Assembly (NCBI GenBank): GCA_018648645.1 | Contig: JABGQS010000001.1 | Location: 1-64,000, forward strand | Reading direction: 5' to 3' | Length of the DNA stretch: 64,000 bases | DNA from: Clostridia bacterium | GTDB lineage: Bacteria; Bacillota; Clostridia; Christensenellales; SZUA-584 | In this document: one piece after another, positions 18,342 through 27,406 of the stretch | Layout: each line of letters opens with the position of its first letter | How positions within the stretch are numbered: position 1 is the first letter of the stretch | Translations under genes and position numbers: made by a program | Notes under the pieces: model-generated | What the model was told of the DNA's origin: nothing | Seen by the model: only the letters and a program-made list of their open reading frames with translations | Databases searched by the model: none

Positions 18342-19532
18342 TTATTGGTTGAACCAATTAATTGTTTTCTTTAGGATGTCAGCTTGACTCTGCGCATCGT
18401 CGGTGTCCCAGTAGTTCGTTTTGAACTGGAGCAGGTTTGGTTGGAGCTGCTCGGCAACGGGGCAAAGACCTTGCTCGTAACGATAGTCGCCAGACATTTG
18501 AAGTATCTTTTCTCTGCCGAGGAAGTTTTGACCAAGAAACATCGGCTCGAGATATGACAGCTGCCACGCGCCGTAGATACCGTCGCCGCCGAATTCGGCG
18601 AACTTTTTGCGGAAGGTGTGCCACGAGACCTTGGCGCTGTCGATTTTGGCGGTGAAAGCCCAGTAGGCGTGCTCGCACTCGCTTGGTGTGTGTTGCGGCG
18701 TAAGCCAATCGCAGTCGTTAAGCGCGTCTAAAAACAGCGCTCCTGCATGTTTCCGAGCACCCACAAGCTCATCCAGACGTTCTAGCTGCCCAAGCGCTAC
18801 GCCGCCGATAACGTCGGACATGCGGTAATTCCAGCCGAGCACCATGTGCCGCTCGTAGCTTGGGTCTTGTATATCATCTTTGGTGATTCTGCCTTTGTTT
18901 AGCCCGATAGCGCCGTAGCCTAGCCCCGAATAGCGGCGGACTTTAAGCGCTAAATCCTCGTCGTTGGTGGTGACCATGCCGCCTTCGCCGCACGTCATGT
19001 GCTTGCTGGATTGGAACGAGAAGCTGGATATATCGCCGATGCCACCGGCAAGGGTGCCTTTGTATTTGCCGAGGAAGCATTGCGCGTCGTCCTCGATAAC
19101 TGCGATGTTGTGCTTTTTGGCGAGAGCCATGATGCTGTCCATGTCCGGCATCAGCCCGTACAGAGAAACCACGATGACGGCTTTTGTACGTTGCGTGATT
19201 TGTTTTTCAATCTCGCTTGCTGTGATTAAGAAAGTGCGCTCGTCCACGTCCGCAAAGACGGGGATTGCGTTTGCATGCAATACCGCGATTGCGGGGGACG
19301 ACATAGTTAGCGGCGGCACTATTACCTCGTCGCCAAAGGACACGCCCGCGGCCTCTAGCGCGATGTGCAGCGTTGCTGTACCGTTGACGAACGCGATTGC
19401 GTATTTAGTGTTCATTTTTTGAGCAAATGCGGTTTCGAGTCTGCCGACTAGTTTATAGCTGCTTGCGCTCTTGAATTGACCGTCAAGCGCCTTGCTTGCA
19501 TAGGAACGCTCGAGCTCTGATATTCGCTGCAT
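18342..19532 (-). CDS. DegT/DnrJ/EryC1/StrS family PLP-dependent sugar aminotransferase
   Basis: FVNGTATLHIALEAAGVSFGDEVIVPPLTMSSPAIAVL, VIEDDAQCFLGKYKG, SFSFQSSKHMTCGEGGMVTT, GWNYRMSDVIGGVALGQLERL. Confidence 0.94.
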   Translation of the reverse strand: MQRISELERSYASKALDGQFKSASSYKLVGRLETAFAQKMNTKYAIAFVNGTATLHIALEAAGVSFGDEVIVPPLTMSSPAIAVLHANAIPVFADVDERTFLITASEIEKQITQRTKAVIVVSLYGLMPDMDSIMALAKKHNIAVIEDDAQCFLGKYKGTLAGGIGDISSFSFQSSKHMTCGEGGMVTTNDEDLALKVRRYSGLGYGAIGLNKGRITKDDIQDPSYERHMVLGWNYRMSDVIGGVALGQLERLDELVGARKHAGALFLDALNDCDWLTPQHTPSECEHAYWAFTAKIDSAKVSWHTFRKKFAEFGGDGIYGAWQLSYLEPMFLGQNFLGREKILQMSGDYRYEQGLCPVAEQLQPNLLQFKTNYWDTDDAQSQADILKKTINWFNQ

Positions 19533-19575
19533 AGTAATGGTTGCTCCTTATTTTTGTTTGGGAGGTGTAGATGCG

Positions 19576-20568
19576 CTAGCTTTGTGATTCAAACCGCCAA
19601 GCGTCCTCGCACATTTGGTTAATGTCGAGCTGTGTCTGCCAATTAAGCAGCTGTTTCGCCTTACTTGTGTCGGCAAAGCACACAGCGATGTCACCGGGGC
19701 GGCGTGGGTCGATAACGTAGGGAATCGTAATACCCGTTGCCTGCTCGAACGCGTGGATGATTTGCAGCACGCTGCAGCCTGTGCCCGAACCTAGGTTGAT
19801 GGATTGTGCACCGCGGCTTTCCTGCGCATATTCGAGCGCGCGTACATGCCCCTGCGCCAAATCGACAACGTGGATATAGTCGCGCACGCCTGTGCCGTCG
19901 GCGGTGGGATAATCGTTGCCGAAAACGTGCAGCTTGTCCCGCACGCCCGCAGCGACCTGTGTTATGTATGGCATAAGGTTGTTCGGGATGCCGGATGGTC
20001 TCTCGCCGATTTTGCCGCTTTCGTGTGCGCCGATTGGGTTGAAATAGCGCAGCGACACGATTGACCAACTCTCGTTGGCGGTTGCCAAGTCTCGCAGAAT
20101 CTGCTCGTTCATCAACTTTGTCCAGCCGTATGGGTTGGTGCACCCTAGCGTCGCGCTTTCAACCAGCGGCATATCGTTACTTGGGTCGTAAACGGTGGCG
20201 GACGAGCTGAAAATAAGCGTTCGCACACCCTGCATGTCCATAACTTCGCACAGAGTAAGCGTGCTGTCAAGGTTGTTTTGGTAATAGGAAAGCGGCTTGC
20301 TGACAGATTCACCGACCGCTTTGTGCCCGGCAAAATGTACGACCGCGCTGATATCGTAGTCTTTGAAAACTGACAAAAGCTTGTCCTTGTCGCGAACGTC
20401 GGCATCGACGCAAACCACATCTTTGCCGGTGATGTCTCTTATCGATTCAACTACGCTTGGGTCGCTGTTGCAAAAGTTGTCTACGATAACGACTTTGTGC
20501 CCGGCATTGATAAGTTCTACGCAGGTGTGGCTTCCGATATAGCCCGCACCGCCTGTGACTAGAATCAT
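19576..20568 (-). CDS. galE: UDP-glucose 4-epimerase
   Basis: MILVTGGAGYIGSHTCVELINAGHKVVIVDN, VVHFAGHKAVGESVSKPLSYYQNNL, FSSSATVYDPSNDMPLVE, NPYGWTKLMNEQIL. Confidence 0.96.
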   Translation of the reverse strand: MILVTGGAGYIGSHTCVELINAGHKVVIVDNFCNSDPSVVESIRDITGKDVVCVDADVRDKDKLLSVFKDYDISAVVHFAGHKAVGESVSKPLSYYQNNLDSTLTLCEVMDMQGVRTLIFSSSATVYDPSNDMPLVESATLGCTNPYGWTKLMNEQILRDLATANESWSIVSLRYFNPIGAHESGKIGERPSGIPNNLMPYITQVAAGVRDKLHVFGNDYPTADGTGVRDYIHVVDLAQGHVRALEYAQESRGAQSINLGSGTGCSVLQIIHAFEQATGITIPYVIDPRRPGDIAVCFADTSKAKQLLNWQTQLDINQMCEDAWRFESQS

Positions 20569-20790
20569 AGTGTTTCCCTCCGCGACTGCATAGTTTGTGC
20601 CATAGCACAATTGGTAGTATAGCAGAATAATTATACAATGTTTAATATTGGAGTGCAAGAGGCATCATTACGACGAGTATGCAATAAAGTGTCGTGAGTA
20701 TAGAGGACTTGATTTGTTGCTTGTCGAAAGTATGAGTGTAACAGTGCTAATGAAGGATTGTATGATTTGGCGCTGCGAAAGGAGAGGCAG

Positions 20791-22038
20791 ATGGCTGATA
20801 AGCAGGCAGTATATGACGCCTTGAATCATAAGCAGGGCAAGGTTGCCGTGGATCTTGGGGCAACGCCGACGTCCGGCATCCATATCAGCACGATGCAAAA
20901 GCTGCGCGAGCGCTATGGGCTTGAGAAGCGCATTCCAAAAGTCATCGAACCGTTTCAAATGCTTGGAATGGTAGAGGACGATTTGAGAGAAGCGGTGGGG
21001 TGCGATACAGCGCCGTTTTGGGCACGCGAAACTATGCTTGGGTTCGAGAACAAAGGCTGGAAACAGTGGACTGCGCCTTGGGGACAGACGGTGCTTGTGC
21101 CGGCAGGGTTTGTAACGAAAAGAGTTGGCGACAGAACGGTATTTTACGCGAAGGGCAACACCGACTATCCGCCGTCGATGGCGATGCCGGATGCCAGTTT
21201 CTTCTTTGATTCGATTCCGCGGGACAGCGGGTTTGACGAGAACAACCTTGACCCGCGCGACAACCTAGAGGAATTTGGCGAGATATCGCAGCAGGATTTG
21301 GATTTCTACCGCGACCAAAGGGACGAGTATAGCGGCAGCCCTTATGCGCTGTGCGGCAGCTTTGGAGGAACGGGGCTTGGCGATATTGCGCTGATACCGG
21401 GACCGGGGATGGAGAACCCGAAAGGCATACGCAGCGTGGAGGAGTGGTACGTATCGACCGCGATTCGCCGTGACCATTTGCACGCGATATTCGAGCGGCA
21501 AATGGATATCGCGATCCGCAACTTGGAAAAGATATATGACGTTGTCGGTGATGCGGTGTGCGTATCGTTTGGGTGCGGTACGGATTTTGGTGCACAGCTT
21601 GCGCCGATGTGCAGCGCGGATACTTTCAGGAAGTTGTATAGGCCGTATTACAGGCAGGTGAACGATTGGGTTCACGCCCACACAAAATGGAAGACACTCA
21701 AGCACAGCTGCGGCGCGATTGAGCCGTTGATGGGCGAGATTATCGACGCCGGGTTTGACGCTATAAACCCTGTGCAATGGACAGCAAGCGGCATGGATGC
21801 CAAGAAGCTGAAAGTGAATTACGGCAAGGATGTCGTGTTTTGGGGCGGGGGAATCGACACGCAGAAGACGTTGCCGTACGGTACGCCGAGCGAGGTGGCG
21901 GACGAAACGAAAAGGGTGTGCGAGATCTTCGCTAAAGACGGCGGGTTTGTGTTTAACGCGATACACAACATACAAGCGTTGACGCCGCCGGAGAACGTGG
22001 TGGCGATGTTTGAAGCGGTAAAGGAGTTTAACGCATAG
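20791..22038 (+). CDS. Uroporphyrinogen decarboxylase family (UroD/MtaA-like) protein
   Basis: LNHKQGKVAVDLGATPTSGIH..., KTLKHSCGAIEPLMGEIIDAGFDAINPVQWTASGMDAKKLKVNYGKDVVFWGGGIDTQKTLPYGTPSEVADETKR. Confidence 0.85.
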   Translation: MADKQAVYDALNHKQGKVAVDLGATPTSGIHISTMQKLRERYGLEKRIPKVIEPFQMLGMVEDDLREAVGCDTAPFWARETMLGFENKGWKQWTAPWGQTVLVPAGFVTKRVGDRTVFYAKGNTDYPPSMAMPDASFFFDSIPRDSGFDENNLDPRDNLEEFGEISQQDLDFYRDQRDEYSGSPYALCGSFGGTGLGDIALIPGPGMENPKGIRSVEEWYVSTAIRRDHLHAIFERQMDIAIRNLEKIYDVVGDAVCVSFGCGTDFGAQLAPMCSADTFRKLYRPYYRQVNDWVHAHTKWKTLKHSCGAIEPLMGEIIDAGFDAINPVQWTASGMDAKKLKVNYGKDVVFWGGGIDTQKTLPYGTPSEVADETKRVCEIFAKDGGFVFNAIHNIQALTPPENVVAMFEAVKEFNA

Positions 22039-22119
22039 ATTGTATTGGCGCAGATTTGTGTTGGTATAAATGTGTGGCGATGATATAATGGAAAGCAAAT
22101 AATGATGTGGAGGATGAAT

Positions 22120-22548
22120 ATGGGTTGTGGTAAAGACGGATGCGGCTGCGAAGAGATTATGGGACTTGCGCACATTGGTGTGTTTGTGGATGACATCGAG
22201 GTATCAAAGGCGTTTTACATGGACGTTTTGTGTTTTGAGTGCTTTGATGAGTCGGCGATTGATGGAGAGAGCGGCACGGTAAAAATAGCGTTCATACGCA
22301 ACGGCTCGTGCGTGATAGAGCTGGTGGAGTTTCCTGAGAAGAAGAAGCGAGCTGTTGACAGCGTGATTGCACACATTGCGCTTAACGTGAAGGACATAGA
22401 AATCGTTCAGGTGTGCCTTGAAAAGAAGGGCGTTAAGTTTGAGACGGAGAAGCCGGTAGAGTTACCGATGGTGTTTGACAACGGCGTGAAGTATATTATG
22501 TTCAGCGGTCCCGACGGCGAAGTGCTTGAGCTTAATGAGACAATGTAG
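22120..22548 (+). CDS. VOC (glyoxalase/bleomycin resistance) family protein with Cys-rich N-terminus
   Basis: MGCGKDGCGCEEIMGLAHIGVFVDDIEVSKAFYMDVLCFECF...YIMFSGPDGEVLELNETM. Confidence 0.85.
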   Translation: MGCGKDGCGCEEIMGLAHIGVFVDDIEVSKAFYMDVLCFECFDESAIDGESGTVKIAFIRNGSCVIELVEFPEKKKRAVDSVIAHIALNVKDIEIVQVCLEKKGVKFETEKPVELPMVFDNGVKYIMFSGPDGEVLELNETM

Positions 22549-22587
22549 TATGTAATAGGCGTTTAGAATTATAGATTTCGAAGCGAA

Positions 22588-22619
22588 AAAAAGAGCCGAC
22601 ATTTACCGGCTCTTTTTTT
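22588..22619. terminator. Bidirectional terminator
   Basis: aaaaagagccgacatttaccggctctttttt. Confidence 0.88.
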
Positions 22620-22637
22620 ATGCGATTGTGGGTATGT

Positions 22638-24251
22638 TTAGCCTGCGACAAAGATGCCGTCAAAAATGTCCCAAGCATCGATGTACATGACGTCGTCGTA
22701 TCCGCTCATCTCAAAGCTGACAACCCTAATCCAGCCTTGATAACCGTCTGCTGTCTTTAGCTTGAACCAACGCTTGCCGTACACTTTGACGACTTCCAGC
22801 GTTTCGCCGTTTTGCGCGATGATTACAACATCGCCTGTGCCACCGGGGTCTATCGCTCTGCCCTCTGAATGAGGCCAGGATGCGTGATCCCACATGACGT
22901 TCATGCTGAATTCGAAATACGCAAGGTCGATGTTTTTCAGCAGTATACAAGGTTTCTTTAATGTTAAGTCCGGGATGGGATATAGCGGTACTGTCGCGTA
23001 GAGGTCTTCTTTCTTCTGTCTGTTTGCGCCGTTAAGCTCCCAATGCGCCATGTACCACATGTCCGTGAAGTTGGGCGAGCGGTCTAGCGACATAATCATA
23101 CCGTGACCGTCCATGTGCTCGGTGGCGTCAAAGCTTGCGCGTGCTGCTCCGTCCCAGCCCATGTCCCAGAAGCTTCCGCACTCTATGAAGGTGCTGCCGT
23201 CCCACCAGTAGTAGTATGTGTTTGGCAGGTCGAGGTCGTGCTCCGGCGCGTCATCGACATCGCAGAAAGCGATCTCTATCCAGCCATCGGAAATGTCGAC
23301 ATCGGTTATAGCAAACTTTTGCGCGAGGTCGTTTTCGTTGATGGTGTAAGCTACGCCGTTGACGGTTAGTGTCGAGCTACCGCCGCCGGCAACAAAGCTG
23401 ATAGTGTCGTCGCTGCCGTCGTTGTTTATGTCGGCAACCGCGTCTGTGTCGTAGATGTCGAACAGCACGTCACCGCTGCCTGCTGAATCTGCCGCGGGCA
23501 ATGCCGGTGTCGGTGATGCTGTGGGGCTAGGCACGGGCGTTGCAGTTGGCGGTGGAGGCTGTGGCTGCGTTGACGTTGATGGCTCTTGCGGGTCGGTTTG
23601 TGCCATCGGCTGCTCGTCCATAAACTTGATGAACGCGCTGCCTTCGTCCAGGCTGCCGGTTTTCGTTATAATGTCTGCTTCGAAACCGAGAACCTCATTG
23701 ATTTTACGCATGAGCGCTTGCATGTATTGATCTTTGTTGTCTTTGTTGCCGAATAGCGTTAACGTAATGGTGACGTCGCTCGGCGGGTCAAAATATCCTT
23801 CGCGCTTTGCGAGAGCCACAACGGTGCCTATGGCGTTGATGGAGTTGGTGCCTTTAAGGTCGACTCCTTCGAGGATAGCTGCCGCGTCTTCGCTGGCAAA
23901 CGCAACACTTTGCACGTTATCGTCGTTGTCTATCTCGAGCACAATGCTTGGGTTTATCTCGAGCGCGACATAGGCGGCTGTCCCGCCCGCCGGTGCAAAC
24001 ACGCCGGTGATGGCGAGCACGGCTATCACCACTGCTGCTGCCAGTGCCGCGGCAACACCGATAAGTGCTCCCTTATAGCTTCTCTGACGTTTTGGCTGTT
24101 TCTTTGGTGTGTCCATTTCGATATCCATAATAACCTCCTTATAACTGTTTAGAACTTTATCGTCCACAGGGCTGTCATTTTCGAAGATGTCGGTATTAAG
24201 GGCAAGTTTGCTTAGTGCGTCTTCAATTTTGTTCATTTTTATATTATACAT
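22638..24251 (-). CDS. RsgI-like membrane anti-sigma candidate with Pro-rich linker, VCBS/EF-like segment and C-terminal SH3-like region
   Basis: Single TM (GALIGVAAALAAAVVIAVLAITGVF) then AAYVALEINPSIVLEIDNDDNVQSVAFASEDAAAILEGVDLKGTN (RsgI periplasmic-domain pattern with Asn-Pro), PTATPVPSPTASPTPALP linker, DINNDGSDD, GETLEVVKVYGKRWFKLKTADGYQGWI. Confidence 0.8.
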   Translation of the reverse strand: MYNIKMNKIEDALSKLALNTDIFENDSPVDDKVLNSYKEVIMDIEMDTPKKQPKRQRSYKGALIGVAAALAAAVVIAVLAITGVFAPAGGTAAYVALEINPSIVLEIDNDDNVQSVAFASEDAAAILEGVDLKGTNSINAIGTVVALAKREGYFDPPSDVTITLTLFGNKDNKDQYMQALMRKINEVLGFEADIITKTGSLDEGSAFIKFMDEQPMAQTDPQEPSTSTQPQPPPPTATPVPSPTASPTPALPAADSAGSGDVLFDIYDTDAVADINNDGSDDTISFVAGGGSSTLTVNGVAYTINENDLAQKFAITDVDISDGWIEIAFCDVDDAPEHDLDLPNTYYYWWDGSTFIECGSFWDMGWDGAARASFDATEHMDGHGMIMSLDRSPNFTDMWYMAHWELNGANRQKKEDLYATVPLYPIPDLTLKKPCILLKNIDLAYFEFSMNVMWDHASWPHSEGRAIDPGGTGDVVIIAQNGETLEVVKVYGKRWFKLKTADGYQGWIRVVSFEMSGYDDVMYIDAWDIFDGIFVAG

Positions 24252-24813
24252 ACCAGTCATCTCCTAACTCTTTTTTCATCAGGATGATTGCTTTGTTTAG
24301 CTTGTATTTGACGGTACTTTCGCTCATACTCAGCAGCGGCGAGATCTCGACAAACTTTTTGCTGTGGAAGAAACGCAGCACTACGATGTCTTTGAGTTTG
24401 TCCGGCAGAGAAAATACTGCGGTCAGCAGCTCTGCCCGCTGCTCTTTGTCGAGGGTTAATTGCTCTGTGGATTTTTGCTGTGCCAGCAGAGACTCGTAGT
24501 ACTCGATGTCAAGCTGCAGTTTTGTGGCGGAATCTGTTCCGCGCGTTCTTGCCCGTTGTCGCCGAAGCTCGTCATAAATGGTGTTTTGGCAAATCTTGAA
24601 TATCCAGCTTTTGAAGCTGCTGCCCAGTTTAAACGTGTGGATTTTTCTAAATGCTTTTTCCCACGTTATCTGATAGCAGTCCTGCGCGAGATCGGAATCG
24701 AGCAGGCGCGTTCTGCAAAAGCCCATCAGGTCTGCTTTGTGCTTTTTAATGAGTTTGTTGGCAGCATAAATATCGCCGTCTAGCATTTTGGCAATATACT
24801 TCTCGTCACACAA
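24244..24813 (-). CDS. ECF-type RNA polymerase sigma factor
   Basis: DLAQDCYQITWEKAFRKIHTFKLGSSFKSWIFKICQNTIYDELRRQ (region 2) and LPDKLKDIVVLRFFHSKKFVEISPLLSMSESTVKYKLNKAIILMKKEL (region 4); 8-bp overlap with the downstream anti-sigma candidate. Confidence 0.93.
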   Translation of the reverse strand: MCDEKYIAKMLDGDIYAANKLIKKHKADLMGFCRTRLLDSDLAQDCYQITWEKAFRKIHTFKLGSSFKSWIFKICQNTIYDELRRQRARTRGTDSATKLQLDIEYYESLLAQQKSTEQLTLDKEQRAELLTAVFSLPDKLKDIVVLRFFHSKKFVEISPLLSMSESTVKYKLNKAIILMKKELGDDWYV

Positions 24814-24979
24814 AGCTGTTCGCCTCCCCTCGTATCAGGGCGTCGCAATCACGATTGTTTAAGCGCCTTCACTATATACTACGTATGTTGTTTACAAAAA
24901 GTCGGATATTTTTAATTATAACTCTTTTTTTTGTATAATGATAGGTTTTATGGGGTTATTTTGTGTTGGAATGCCGGAA

Positions 24980-25125
24980 GAAACCTTTTTTCTTGAAAAA
25001 GGTTTCTATTCGGCGCTTTGCGCCGAATTCACTTCCAAAAAGCGCTTAAGGGTGGGGTTTCGCTGCTTGCCAGCAGCGATTTAGGGCGCAGCCCTAAAAA
25101 CCCGCAATTTTTTGGTAAAAAATTG
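24980..25125. repeat. Array of five consecutive short perfect hairpins (REP/BIME-like intergenic element)
   Basis: Stems: gaaaccttttt/aaaaaggtttc; attcggcgc/gcgccgaat; tcgctgct/agcagcga; tttagggc/gccctaaa; caatttttt/aaaaaattg, in order within 146 bp. Confidence 0.85.
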
Positions 25126-25147
25126 AGTAAAACTTTTTTATAGGGTA

Positions 25148-25184
25148 TGAAAAAAAGAGCTATCAAACTGATAACTCTTTTAGT
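25148..25184 (-). terminator. Rho-independent terminator of aminopeptidase gene
   Basis: aaaaaagagctatcaaactgataactctttta. Confidence 0.75.
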
Positions 25185-25192
25185 TTTAGTTT

Positions 25193-26305
25193 CTATTTTA
25201 GGTTGTCTTCGTTCAGCACATCCAGCTCGCCAAGGAAAACGCCGTCTTTGCGCACTAGCTCGTCGTCGAAGTAAATCTCGCCGCCGCCGTACTCGGGTCG
25301 GTGGATTTGCACGAGATCCCAGTGAACTGCGCTTTGGTTGCCGTTGTCCGCTTCCTCGTAGCACGCGCCGGGGGTTAAGTGAATCGAGCCGGCGATTTTT
25401 TCGTCGAACAGTGTGTCGCACATCGGGTTCTGTATGTATGGGTTTACGCCCATTGCAAACTCGCCGATGTAGCGCGCGCCTTCATCGGTATCGAGTATTT
25501 TGTTGATGCGATCGTTGTCGTTGGCTGTTGCTTTGATAATCTTGCCGTCCTTGAATTCCAGACGAACGTTCTCGAACTTGAAGCCTTGAAGGAACGAAGG
25601 AGTGTTGTATGTGATGACGCCGTTTACGCTTGTTTTAACCGGCGCTGTGTAAACTTCGCCGTCGGGTACATTTCTGTCGCCTGCGCATTTGTTTGAAGGG
25701 ATGTCTTTGATGGAAAACGTGATGTCTGTGTCTTTTGCTACGATGTGAACATTGTCGACAGACTTCATTCGTTTTTGCAGGACTTCCATCGCTTTGCCCA
25801 TCTTCGCGTAATCGAGATTGCACACGTCGAAGTAGAAGTCTTCGAACTGCTCTGTGGATTTGCCTGCAAGCTGTGCCATAGATCCGTTTGGATAGCGAAG
25901 AATTACCCATTTTGTTTTGGCAACCCGAAGGTCTAGGTGCACTTGCTTTGAGTAGGTTGACTGGAATAGTGTCATGTTGTCCTCGTTAACGTCGCTAAGC
26001 TCGCTGTTGTTGTTAGAGCCGCGGAACGCCACGTATGCGTCCATGTCCTGCATGCGCAAAGAGTCATAGCGTGTCATGTCTGCTATCTGCTCTTTGGTCG
26101 CGTTTTGCAGCAACGCTCGACGCACGCTGATTGAGCGCGAAATGTGATACGGAATACCGCCCACTGCGTATACTTCCTTGATGAGCTGAGTGGATAATTC
26201 GTCTGGGCAGTCGAAGTTTTCGATGAGAACCTTATCACCCTTTTGTACGTTCATTGAGTAACTTACCAATGATTTGCATAGCTTGATTAGTCTTTGGTCT
26301 ATCAT
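25193..26305 (-). CDS. M29 family aminopeptidase (AmpS-like)
   Basis: [93 protein letters not shown]. Confidence 0.92.
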   Translation of the reverse strand: [370 protein letters not shown]

Positions 26306-26316
26306 GTTTTCTCCTG

Positions 26317-27231
26317 TCAAAAGTTTATTTGTTCGTTAATGATATATATTGGACGGGACTTTGCCTCGTCGTATATTCTGGCTAGGTATAGTCCGAAAAT
26401 GCCGAGGCTGACAAACAGCGCGGATATGAGCATGAACACGATGGCGAACAGAACGTGAGATAGTGCCCATGTACCCATGCAGGACAGTACGATGGAAACA
26501 ATCAGATATGCTGTTGAAGAAAACCCGATGAACATACCAAAGTATAAAGGCAGCTTTAGCGGTCTATTGGAGAAAGAAGTTACGCCGTCGCCTGCTAGCT
26601 TGAGCATCTTTCCCATGGAGTATTTTGTCTGCCCGGCTGCGCGCTCGTCACGCTCGAAGAGTATGGGGACAGCGGTGAATCCCGACCATGCGGACATGCC
26701 GCGCAGGAATCTGTTTTTCTCGGGCATTGCGTTTAGCGCGTCGCAGACTTTGCGGTCGATTAGCCTAAAGTCGCCGGTGTTTCGTGGGATGGGCTGTCCG
26801 CCAAGAAGCGACAGCGTTTTGTAGTAAACCCATGCGGTTAGTTTCTTGAATACCGACTCGCCTTTACGTTTGGTGCGCTGACCGTACACGATGTCTGCGC
26901 CCTGTTTCCATTTCTCTATCATCTGTGGAATAACTTCGGGTGGGTCCTGCAAATCGCAGTCGATGATGATGACAGCGCTGCCTGTGCTTTTTGCCATGCC
27001 GGCAGACACGGCTTCCTGATGTCCAAAGTTTCGCGAGAAGCTGAGAACCTTGACTTTCTTGTCCTTTTTTGCCAGCTGCTTTAGCATTATCAGCGTGTCG
27101 TCGCGCGATCCGTCGTCGACATAAATAAGCTCGTAGCCACCAAGTTTGTCCATCACTTTTTTTAGGCGCGGGTAGGAGAGAGGCAGAACCTCTTGCTCGT
27201 TGAATGCCGGTATTATTACTGAGTATTTCAT
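26317..27231 (-). CDS. Family 2 glycosyltransferase (polyprenyl-phosphate glycosyltransferase type, two C-terminal TMs)
   Basis: SVIIPAFNEQEVLP, YVDDGSRDDTL, VLSFSRNFGHQEAVSAGM, DCDLQDPPEVI, GDFRLIDRKV. Confidence 0.94.
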   Translation of the reverse strand: MKYSVIIPAFNEQEVLPLSYPRLKKVMDKLGGYELIYVDDGSRDDTLIMLKQLAKKDKKVKVLSFSRNFGHQEAVSAGMAKSTGSAVIIIDCDLQDPPEVIPQMIEKWKQGADIVYGQRTKRKGESVFKKLTAWVYYKTLSLLGGQPIPRNTGDFRLIDRKVCDALNAMPEKNRFLRGMSAWSGFTAVPILFERDERAAGQTKYSMGKMLKLAGDGVTSFSNRPLKLPLYFGMFIGFSSTAYLIVSIVLSCMGTWALSHVLFAIVFMLISALFVSLGIFGLYLARIYDEAKSRPIYIINEQINF

Positions 27232-27406
27232 GTCTGCCTCCTAACGTTTCTTCGATAGAAGTATATACCAAATCGTGAATAATTACAAAGGAAATCAGTG
27301 TGAACGATTCGAAAACACTTCGACGGTGGTGGGTTGCCACAAACAGCCAAATCTGCTAAAATGAAAGTAACTTCGAACTGCATTTGTCGCAATAAAGGAG
27401 AAAACT

